From NCBI GenBank assembly GCA_034336665.1, contig JAPFBE010000002.1, forward strand, positions 15,354,906-15,418,905: a stretch of DNA of 64,000 bases, read 5' to 3'. Within the stretch, counting starts at the first letter, position 1. Each line of letters begins with the position of its first letter. Below the pieces are notes generated by a model that saw only the letters and a list, made by a program, of their open reading frames with translations, was not told the origin of the DNA and did not search any database. Below, piece by piece: positions 27,201-39,200 of the stretch. The position numbers were made by a program, and so were the translations under genes. This DNA comes from Luscinia megarhynchos (Eukaryota > Chordata > Aves > Passeriformes > Turdidae).

Positions 27201-30200
27201 ATTGCTTGTTTCAAATCTGTTTTAAATGCTTATGGTGCCGAAGTCAAGCTAACAGTCATGACATCACTTGACATAACTTCCTTCCCTCTTCTTGGGCATA
27301 TTTGCTCAATACATCATTGCATATTTCTGTCATCTAGTACTATCTCCAAATAATATATTTAAAATCTTTTCTACTTGTGTTTCCATCTGCCAGCATCCTC
27401 AGTAGTCTGGAGAAAAGATAATATGGACCCAATGATTCTGTCATTGAGCTGCATATATTTGACTTCCCTTTCAAATGATGTAATTCCCATTGATATGCCA
27501 TCATTCTCCTTAGCTATCCTTTCAAAATCTTCATGTACATCAACTTCCTTGTGATTGGGGAAGAGTATGTTATTCAGCAACATCTGAATCTATTCAGCAA
27601 CATCTGAATCTATACAGAGCAGTGTCAGGGCCTCACTTCATTGCTTTATTTCTCTATTGTTCCAGTAGTAAAAAAAGTGGCTAAAAAATATGTCTTTGTT
27701 TTATTTTCCCATGCAAGGTACAGTTCAAAAAAGCCTTTATCCATCATTCCTTCGCTTGTATGTGTTACAATGCCTGAAAAGAAGTTCTGTTTGTTAGTCC
27801 AGGCCTCCTCTCACTCTTTGAGGGTTTTGTACCTATTCTTAGTAAATTGCTTTCATTATTTGTTCATTTAAAGACTCTAACCCTTTCCTACAATATCTCT
27901 ATCCTGCCCAGTGCACACAGATTATTTCCATTCTCAATGAAAATCCATCCTTTCCTGCATTCAAATAATTAAGTTCCTCAGACCAATCATCTTCTTTCAT
28001 TGATTTTTCTGTTTTCTAAAAGTTTGCCTTACACCAAGCCTTAGTTACAGATTTATTTTTGTCCATCTTGCAATCTAAGAAGCACTGAATTCATTCATAA
28101 TCACTTCCTCCTCAGGAACATCAGTTTTTTTCTCAGCTGCTTTACAAGGTTCTCCTCACACACACAAAACCCCCCCTAAGCTTAAAATAACCCACACGTT
28201 GTTGTTTTATGAATTTCTGTACCAAATAACCAGTCATCTGAAATGTCTAAGAATATCTAAACCTTGCTATTATTGATGGTATTTATGTCTCTGGCTGGAA
28301 AACTTAAGTTTCCCTTATTATTTATTTCTTTATCTATTTATAGAGATGATTATACCCTTCCAAATCTCAGCCTGTCAGACCATATTATCCCTTTCTCCCC
28401 AAATGCTGTCCAAGCTGGGTCTCTTTTACTATCTTCCTTTCAGTGACTTTCATCCTAACAGATTATGTTTTATTCATGCCATCACATTTTAAGATGAATA
28501 AACATAATTTAGCTGTTTTACTTTGCTACAACATCAAATTTCCTGACTTCTATGTATTTTAAGTTGCATGCATATGGGTCTGTATATATAATTTCCTTGT
28601 TTTCTTTTTAGATTGAAAAACCCCAAGGAAAAACAACATATGCTTCCCCACCCTTTCACAAAGTGATTATAAATGTACCTATTCATATTAGGTTAACTTA
28701 ATAGTGTTTGGTTTGGTTTGGTTTGGTTTTTATTTAGCAGTATATACTAGTCATGAATAATTCTTTTCTATATAATGCTTTTTGCTAGTCACTACTCATC
28801 TACCTGGATGAGGTAGAGGTGATACTGGAATACTTATTCAAATCAATGTATATCCTTTAGAATGTACAGAAAATGTGTAGGGTTCAAATAAATGAAAAAG
28901 ACCAGAAATTTCATTATTAGTAAACACACAGGAGTGTAGAGATTTATCACCCCAACTGCTGACATGTAAGCATATGGTCAGGTGCAGCTTTAACCCAAAT
29001 TCTGGAGTTCTGTGAGGAAAACTGCCCAAGAACCTTTGGCCACCATCTCTCATGGCCATCAGTCTTAGTGTGTGCCCACAGATCACAGGCAAAGAATGAA
29101 TTACAGCATAGTCCCTCAGCAAATGTGCCAAGCTCAACTCTTCCTGAACATCACCACAGCTGCAGTTCAACATGAAGCTTGCATATTGCTGCTTCCAGTG
29201 GTAATAAGTTCCTGCCATGCACTTGGGTATAAGCATCACCATTAAAATGTGTAGAAATACTCTGAAGTGTTAAAATTAAGTCCTTCTGAGCCTAAATGTA
29301 GGAATTATAACGAAAAGGCTGCTTATCAAATAATTTTATTTGCTGTCTGAAAAGATAAGGAATTTAACCTTAGGTATAAAAAAAAAAAGTGTAGCTAAGC
29401 TAGTACTTTAATACATTTCTTCCAGTCAGTGTTGCTGTGATTTAGATGAGAAGCAGCAAGGAAGATTTGAGCTGTCACACTTGACTTTCAGCTGCCAAGA
29501 AGAGACACTGGAGGTTACAGGCTAAGGTTTAATTTATATTCCTCCTTTTGTTACAGGCAGAGATGGTACGTGCTGCTTTCCAAGCGCAGAGATCTTTCTT
29601 GGTGTTAGCATCTCAATGTCAAGAGCCTCAAGAGGTAAGGAAAGTGACCTGGAGCTTCAAGAGGCAGTGTGTAAAAAAGCATGTGTTCCCTTATATTATT
29701 GATTCTGCATTTGCTTTGTTTGTTCCTTTATTATACAGTGTGCTTAGGGGCTTGCTTTCTCTTTTATAAGCATGGTGCTGTAATAATCAGAAAGTCATGG
29801 TCCAGGGTTAAGAACCTGTGTGCTAATGCATATAAGATCATTGAAGAAAGCAAAGGAGGTGTCCACTTTACAGTTGTAAGTGGGATCAGTCTTTTTCTGG
29901 AAGCTAGAAATGCCATGGGATAGAATGGCTGTTTGCCAGACCCTCAGGGATGCTATGTGGTAGACAATGAAGTCAGGGTATAAGCTAGTGAGAGAAAAAA
30001 CAATATTGGCCCATACAGTCAATATTCCCCAAACTGAGGTCCAGGTTAGGCCAATGCTGGAAGGAAGGCAAAGCATTTTGTCAAGAAAATGAAAAATAAA
30101 CTTTTATCAAGTTGATTTATATACTTGTTTTAGTGGCAATTACTTAAATCCTCACTAGAAAGGAGCTCAGGGAAGCTGTGGAGTTGTTTATGAATTTCAT

Positions 30201-33200
30201 TTGTAGTTTCTAGAAGGCTCAGGGCCAATAGCACTGTATCATTCCTGGGAATAGCAATCAGGTAGCTCTCTTCCAGGGGGACCACACTTGAACCTTCCTC
30301 CTTGGAGTATGAAGAGAATGAAGTCTTTCTTTGCACAGTCTCATCATGACCTTCAGTTCTGCTTTTTTCCATTGGTTCCCTCCTCCAAAGTGCATTAAAA
30401 TCCATTATTGCATTGTCAGTACTCTGCACATGGTATAATTTATTGAAATATTGCTGTCACTATTGTTTTCAAGACACAAATTAGACGTTTTTCTAATCAG
30501 TATGTTTTAATGGCAAGGGTACTCAAGGAAAAGAAAAAAAAAGCCCATAGATATTGAAGGGTAGGCTTTAGAGTTCCAGACAAGAAGGGATCAGTGGTTT
30601 TTCCAGCTGTCCCTGATCTCAGGGAGTAAAAGTGGGTCATGGCTCACATGGAACAGGCAAAATTCCCATTGGTACAGGCCTCGAGCAGCCATTTATATTG
30701 GCTGTGAATACAATTGCTCCCAGTGGCCCACAAAATTCTACATGTTCATAGGTAAAATATTCCCCAGAGAACACTTTCTGATAGCCCATAATGTAATGCA
30801 ATGTTCTGAAGTGTTGGGATTGTCCCAGCTCTGGTACAAGAATAAGCTGTGGGTCCTGGTTTGGCCTCCTGTGGTGATGTGCTATCAGCAGGATTTTCTC
30901 TGCTTTTCCAGTGAGAATGGCAATGGCTTCTCCCTACTCCTGCCCTTTACAACTTTCTGACCTCAAGTCAGAGGTCAAGTTTGAGTTTTCAACTGTAAAG
31001 TTTAGAAATTTTCATTTAAAAATGTTGACAAAACATGCTAAAAAAGCAAACAACAAAAAAAGAGTAGAGGTAAAAAGAGATTGTCCAGCAATCCAGAATG
31101 ATGGTTACAGAAGCATTAAGAAAAGCAACAAATAATAAAAGAACATTGTCATAAACATCATTAGAGCTAACCATCCATATGTCTTAATTGCACATTATCA
31201 GGCTTGCATAGATTTCTGCAGCTTGTTGAAAGCAAGAAAGTACAGTTTTATCATTTAATTATCCTTCAGCACGGAGGAATTGCCACATGACATGTGTGTA
31301 CACATCATTCCAAAGTTAAAATGCCAAGAATATTACAGACTAAAGTTTCTTTTTATCAGTGAGAGCAAACTCAGTCCAGTTACTGAAGTTTTTTTAAAGA
31401 CTGTTAGCTACACATTTTTATAGACATCAAAACACATATTGTTGTTAATTTATCTATTTCTTGCATACATTTTTTGCACAGATATACTCAATTATACTAT
31501 GGACAGATGTGAAAATAATTGAAGACTGCCTATTCTGTACAAATTGAATATTTTTTCCCACTGCAGAGAGTGATGGTTCCAGGCATTAAGTTTTTTATAT
31601 CTCCATCACAATGAGGAAAAAAAAGTTCTGTTGTAAAGTCACATTGGTTAAGCATTTTGAAAAAGGTGGTAATCACCAGCTAACCCAGGAGAAGGAAAGA
31701 AACAGGCGTCCTGCCCCTGCTGCCCCAGGACCTTACTGCCGTGATGTCATCTCGGCTCTGGTTGTATTTATAGCCTAGAGCCATGGAGTCAGTGTGGAAT
31801 CCAAACAGGAAAGCTGATCATTAGTGTATCAGAATGCACAGAGAAGAGAAAAGCAAATGAAGATGACAGCATATCTATAAATGCAAGAGAAAAGAGAGTA
31901 ATTCTGTCATTCAGCTGTCTAGACTGTTTGCTTTATAATGTAAAGCTGTGAATGAGCCAGCGAGTTGCGATTATGGCATAGCAGCTTTGTAGACATTCAG
32001 AGACAGCGGTGTGGAGACTGAGGGGATTTACTGAGTTCCTGTCATGTTGGGATGTCATACATGGTGCCTTTAAAAAAAAAAAAAGAGAGAGGGGAAAATG
32101 CACTGGAAAAATAAATTAGCTCAGCTCTTGCAGCTTACTAACTAATGAATAAGGAATTAAAATGAAATGTAAGGTCCTATATCTGTAATAATCCTTGGAT
32201 GTTTTTCTGCTCAGCAAAGAACAAAACCTGTATCATCAAAAAGTGGTATTTTTTTTCTCTGTGAAAATGGTGAAGTCCTAGAATTCATTTTGCTCTTTAC
32301 TTCAGGCTATGAGTCACTAGCAAACATTTTCATACAGTCAAGACTGCTAAAAGTTGTTTTTGTGGAGTTTTGTTTCTTGTTAATAATGTTATTTCTTTCA
32401 TTTGGAATCAGTTGCAGTGCACAGCCTTTATTATCTGTATATGTGAAAATAGTAGGAGCCAGGGAGGTAATTCCAGCTGGCATACCAATCTAGCATCAAC
32501 TGCAATAAATTACTTTGCAGAGAGCATGTTCTGTTACTTTTTATGGTCATGTTCTATATTTGTATGTGCAGTGGAAGAGATCACATGACAAAACCACCAG
32601 TTGATATTCCTGTTTGTGTACGTCTCAGCTAATGGCTGCTAGATACAGGCTCATTCAGCAAGATGGGATTTTTCAGTCCATCCACTTATTAAAAATTATT
32701 ATCTGATGCCAAACATTAAAACAAAAAAATGTCTGTTATAAATTGTTTACTACTATAAATAGTATAAGAGAATATATGACTGTATAAGAGAGTACAGAGA
32801 AGATGGGAAAATAAATTAGAGTATTGCTGTTAGCTGTAAGATGTTGTTTAAAAAGATGTTTTGAGACGATATGTTTGCCTGTTGCTTGGGCTATTCAGAA
32901 GACTGGTTTTAGCATAAATCTTCACAAAACATTCTGAAATAGTCTGGATCTGAATTTTCTATTTCCCACAGTCTAAGCCAAATACAATTCTGACTGAAAT
33001 GTTTTTTATTTCATTGTATAAAAATTTTAAAAGTTATTAGTGGTCCTGAGCAAATTTATCTGTTTAACAACTTTTTAAAATTTGCAGTCATGAATACTAA
33101 TCACTGCTTAAAGTCAATGCATTAAATTCTCTCTGAATGGTGACTCATATACTGCTTTCTCTTTATGAGTTGTTACATTTCACTTTAAAAGTTCAAACAT

Positions 33201-36200
33201 ATTTAAGAGTTGATTTGAGGACATGCGGAATCCATTGTTCGTATACTGAGAACAAATTAATGAGATTATTATTTTTTGTGAATCAATATAAGCATATGCA
33301 GGATGAGTGTGTTCGTGATAAGAAGTACTGCAAACAGATTTAAATGACAGATGCAGTTCAGACTATAAATGATTACGTGATTTCTCATTAGAAAAGAATG
33401 CTGAGTTCATATGACTGCCAAAGCTCATGGATTTAATTACTAACATTGTGCAGACAAACATTCCAAATAAATACCTAGCTTAAATATCCAGATCCTTAAC
33501 ACAGGTGGGAGGAGGGGGTGGAAAAAAGTGAGAGGTAAAGGAGAGCCTTCCTTTTTTTTCCTAGAAAAGGAACACCTCACCCCACCTCACAGAAAACCAA
33601 GAAACTGTATTTGAATTTGGACTTAGAGCCATGAGAACAAATCCTTCTGTTTTTATTTTTATAGTCAAGGAAAAAGAAAAAATCTATTGTAGAATTAGAA
33701 TAGTTGTGGCAAAATCTTTGAATAAAGGACTCATTCTCAGAATTTTTATGTAGAAATCAAAAGATGAAGATTCACAGTTCCCTACTCTCTGTCAGTGTGA
33801 GTTTGCTCATTTTCTTCTCCTTCTATTTTAAAGTACTTCTATAACAGGACTCCTGGGACTTATTATTCTGCATTCTGGCAGGATTTGTTTTCTAATTACC
33901 TTGACTTCCTTATGTTGTTCCATTTCCCCCTACTTTTCCTCATGCTTAGTGGGATCACCCTTACTGTTTTTCAAAAATACAAACAGAAGAATACTCCTCA
34001 CCTTGTTAATTTATTACTTTCTTATGCAAAAGAGTTTGGGCTTAGTTTTGCTGCCATTCTCTCAGCTGGTTGACTGCTGCAAACCTGCTCTTCTGTGTCT
34101 AGAAATAGCTTAAGGAAGAATTTGGTTCAGTCCTTTTAAGGTCCTCAGGCCACAAACTCATAGAAGGTGCCAAGAGTGACATGGATAGAGCCTGAGAGTC
34201 CTGATCTCAAAAGGGAGCCCCTTCCCCCGGTCCTGTTCTCTGAAATCTTGCCAAACTGTTGGCATACTTCTGTTATCAGCAAGCCTACAACAACTGCATG
34301 TGACGTGTGGTCACAGCCGCAGGGATGGACTTTCCAGTTGCTAACCCACTGCAATGCAGAGTTCACAGGCTCATTTTTGGATATTGTTGCAGCTCTTACT
34401 CTGTTTAACATCCAGATAGCCCCGACACCTGTTACCTCATAATTCTGTCCCAAAATCACTCATCTGCATTTTATCAGCCTCAAACTCTTTATATTGTCAT
34501 TTATAGAATCGTTTAGGTTGGAAAAGATCTTTAAGATCATCAATCATAAACCCAGCACTGCTAACTCCACCACTAAACTGTGGCTCTAAGCACCACCTTT
34601 ACATGTATTTTAAATACCTTCAAGGATGGTGGCTCAACCACTTCCCTGGGCAGGTTGTTCCAGTACTTGACAACCCTTTCAGTGAAGAAATTTTTCCTAA
34701 GCTCCAATCTAAACCTTCCCTGTTGCATCTTGAGGCCATTTTCTTTTCTCCTTGTAACCTGGGTGTAGAAACTGACTCCCACCTCACCGCAACTTCCTTT
34801 CAGGTAGTGCTAGAGAGCAGTAAGGTCTTTCTGAGCCTCCTTTTCTCCATGCTAAACACCCCCAGCTCCCTAATTGATCCCTGATAGGACTTATTCTCTA
34901 CATCCTTCACCAGCTTCGTTGTCCTTCTCTGGACACACTCCAGCACCCCAGTGTCTTTACTAAACTTCTCTAGGTATCCTTGTACCATTTCCATTTCTTC
35001 ATTGTGTTTTCCAAAATTCCCAGGTCAATAAAAGGTGAATGCATTTGAGATTTACTTCTGCCCCAGGGGCAGTGCACTCAGCAGGAAGAAGGCCAGGAGA
35101 CACTTAGGGATCATGGGAATGCAGAAGTGCAGCATCACCCAGCTTGTACAGAATAGAGGCAGAGATTCACATCAGTGGCAGCTCTAGACTGGCTCACACC
35201 AACATCCGGAGGCACAGACTTGCCAGCAGTTCATGTTCTGTGCAGGAATCAGGCTCCAGTAACCAAAGGCTCCTTGCACTTGTGACCTCCAGAGTACCTG
35301 TATACTCTAGATGCTCTTTTGACCTGCTAAGCAATTCTAGGGATCTGCAAACCTTTACTGAAATCCTGCTGTTCATAACATAATGTCTGAAAATCATCAG
35401 GGGAGGTTTTAGTCCCTGTAGAAATATTCTTGTTCAGACTGTGCCATGTGGCACCCTACTGAGCTAAGCTGAGAGGACACTCCCTCTCCCATTAAGTACC
35501 ATATTCTTTATTTCTGTTAAACACAAATCCAAACTAGTACTCCCCTTTTGCTATGTCTAAATCAGACCACATCCAATGATTTGGGAATTCCAAAAGTTAT
35601 GTCAGTTTCAGGACCGCTCAATGAACCAGGCAGCCCTACAGTTTATCGAAGGATGGCAATCTGCAACATCTAACATCCCTTTCCTGGGACATGCCCCATG
35701 AAAGGTGACTGCTCTTAGCAGTCACATGGGATTTCAGATGTTGTGAATAAAACAACTGTGGCCTAACAGAACACTATCTCATTGCTACCTGGAATGCCCT
35801 GGACCCCACTGACATGGACTACAATCACAGCAGCAGGATTAAGGAGTAGTAAACCAAAAGGTTGAAAGCAGTTTGTTAGTGTAATTGTTCATGTTGATTA
35901 CTTGTGGGATGTTGCCTGTGTGCCTAAAGCAGGAGGACCCTTTCTTGCTGAAAACACTGCCCACAGAAAGCTGTAGTGGACAAGAATACAACACACAGAA
36001 CATTCAAGTCCATTTAAAAAACAGCCAGTCCCAGCCAAAGGCGGTGGGTGTGATTCTGCACTGCTGTCAGCTGATGCATGCAGGTTGTATCAGACCCAGT
36101 GATTTCTCCACTGGTTAGAAGGGATTTGTCTTTCACATTCCTCTCCATTTGCCCTGCCTCGGAGTTTACATTTAAAAATAAACCCACAAATGACTAAAGT

Positions 36201-39200
36201 AGTAATTTGTCATGTAGGGTTACGGTTTGGTATTCCCTGTTTTTTTCCCACAATGGACAAAACTTCTACAACTGATACTGGCTGTTAGACTGAGAATTTT
36301 TGTGCTATCTAAGAGGAATAAAAGCCAAATACCAATTAAGTCATTTTGGAAGCACACAAATGTGTCTAAGCTTCTGTGTTGATGAAGCTGACCAGACAGT
36401 TCTGCAGATTTGTCCCTCTGTGTCATAGTCCTGCTGCTGCACAGCAGTGAGTTGAAGTGGCAAAAGCTGTACTGTTGACCAGTACATCAAAATCTTGTTA
36501 CACCACTATGTGAAAGATTTACAGTCTAAGAAAACTAGGCCATAATAAATTAATGTCTTTCTGTAGTTAGGTAGGAGGAGAGGTTTGAACCCTGAAAATA
36601 TCAGAATACTAGAGGGACATAAATGTAGTTATCCCAGAGAAAAATCTCACTTATGATCTCTACAGCCAGTCAGAAGATACTTGCAGAGAAAACATTGGAT
36701 TAAAGTGCAGTAGGGTAAAAAAAAATAGTATTTTATATATACTTAAATAAATAGGTTCGTCCTCAGCCTAATCTGAACACTGATTCCATCTGGGCTATGA
36801 ATAAACAGTTACAGAAAAAACACAGGCCTTTCTTAAACTGCATACGTATAAAAAAAAGGACAGTCTTCTTTACAGATTTTGAAATTACAAAAAAATAGGA
36901 AATTACAGTTAATTAAAAAGTATTTCAGTTTTAGAATTACAGCCACTCATAGCAGAAATGCATCTCACTCGTGATCTTACTCGTGTAGACACAGGATGGG
37001 CTTCTGCTCATCAGCTTTGAACTGTCAAGGTGGGAAAATTGTGTAAGGTGTTTTTCTAGGCTCTCTTCACAGTAATGGCCAGCACCTCTAGAGTCCATTT
37101 CTTCACATCTATTAATATCTTCTAACATATAATCATCTAATACCTATTATTACATGGAAAGCATTCCTCAGGGACATCTCTTTCTTCGTTTACAGTAGAG
37201 GGAATCAAATCGCAGCTGAGAGCAGATGCTTGCCTGTTAAATTGTTAGAACTGAGCGTGGTGGTTGCTATCCATGACATCTTTCATCCCTTGAAAGGATG
37301 AAATGTGGGATGGGACTGTACTAGGCTGTTTGCAGAGATAATGGCTGTGTCTATATTAGTGTTTTAGCTCACTGTGGGACTGTATTTCTCCTTCAAGTCA
37401 GCCCCGTTTAATGTGTTGTGTTTCACATTATAGAGCAGCTTAAGGTGTACAAAGTGAGTATCTTCCTGATGAAGTTAAGTGGAAGATAGACTCCCAGGAA
37501 GCATCTAAACCACAATTTACAGTTAGTCCCAAATAGCCACCCCCTTACATGTATACTGTGAGCGTCGGGGCCTCAGCACAAACTGTTTTGCTCTGCAGAA
37601 CCATTCCTATTAGGCTGCCCTGCTTGCCAAAACATACAAAGGCACCTGATTCAGATCAACTCCATGTTTCAAACTTGCCCCTTAAAAGTACAAAGTAAGT
37701 ATGAGGGAGATTTTATGTAAGTATGAAGGAGAAACTAACAGAAGTGTACACCATGGAATAAGGGTTGTACTCACGCTGTTTGGATTGCAGCTGAGTAAAA
37801 TGAAGGGGCTGTTGATCCCAAATTCTCTGTTTTGTTTTGCTGCTCCTACCCCAAAGGTTCCCATGCCCTCATTTTGCATAACTTAAAAGGATATTTGTTC
37901 TCTTTGCATGTTTTTTCATAATAGGTCAGGTTGATTTAAACACTGTAATAGTGAGGTCTGAATTGTGTTGCCCTTCATCAACATAAAAATCCTTCAGTAA
38001 ACAATGTAAGCCATGTAAGATTAGCTTAAAAATACATAAGATCTTTAAAAACTAAATTTTTATTTACCTGCTGTGTTTTGTGCTTTTGTTGTTCATGCTG
38101 GCAGGTTTCTGGACAACAGTGGTTGTCCAGAAAATACCCATTTTCCCAAATTAAAGCTGAGATTTTCAAGTAATCACTAGACTCAAGTAAGCCATTCAGT
38201 TTAGTGTGACTTTACAGGCAGATTTCAAACATCACAAAACTTAAAACTCTGGCCATTCTCCTGAACTGAGTGTCCCTGTGCCCCTGTCCTATTAAGCTTG
38301 TCATCTGGGGAATTTCTTGTGTGAGTAATGCAAATATATGAAGGGGAAGATAGTCTGTGTAGTGTGGTCTGTTGGAATACTGGTATTCCAGGCCATTTTA
38401 TGAGACTGGGCTTAGACTGTAAAGTCTCTGAAGCCAAAGCCTAAGGCAGTTCTTTTGTTGTATGCTGGCACTTTTTTGGAGTGTTTTGGCTAATCATGGC
38501 AATAGTCTTACTACTCTTGATTTTCTAATAAGAATTATAAAATATTATAAGCTGGCTGACTGTCTAGTTATTTGTATTTAAATGACAATCTGGTTTTAAT
38601 CATTATTTAAAAAGGAAAAAAGGATACTGGGAAATACTTCTGATATTTGTCAGTTGTGCCCATGTTGCATTTTTAAGCATTTCAGCAAAACTGATATTAC
38701 AATAGGAATGGTGTGTATAAAGAGACTCTTAAATTTCTGTTAAACAACTGTGCTGTGTCTTAAATGACAAGAAATTTTATCTAGCACATGCCAAAGGCAT
38801 GCTGAAGATTTTTCCAACAGTTCTGATTAATCTCCTGGAATTCAGTTTTCTTAGTGATACAATATAGACAATAATTTTATAAAGTCACCTGTTTTAATAT
38901 TCATTGCAATAAAGAGATTATTCTTCTAGAACCCTCAGCACAACTGTTTCTGCATTGTAAAGCCAAACAAGACTGATTACTGCCAGAATTAATGAGCCTT
39001 TCTATACCCATATGCCATATACACTGTAATTCATCTGCAGTTTAATCACTAACTAAAAATTTAGAACTGAGGCAGAACTCAATTAAGTGATTCCTTGCAG
39101 GCTGTGTTCCTTTGTCTAACCCTTAGACAGAAACCTGGATGACAAGAAGCTTCCACAAACACACACATTTTGTGCTACCATTGCAGAACAGGATGAGCAG

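Larger units (their letters stand above)
12887..29556 (+). other. CAP2: CAP2 intron 2
   Basis: This is a 16,670-nt GT-AG intron (GTAAGT ... TTACAG). No exon-like segment of CAP2 and no second gene was recognised. It holds a short TTAA run near 22598-22619, a GAAAAATT-type repeat at 22886-22930, a 20-bp tandem duplication at 27571-27610 and a GGTTT run near 28709-28730. The rest shows nothing I can name. Confidence 0.9.
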
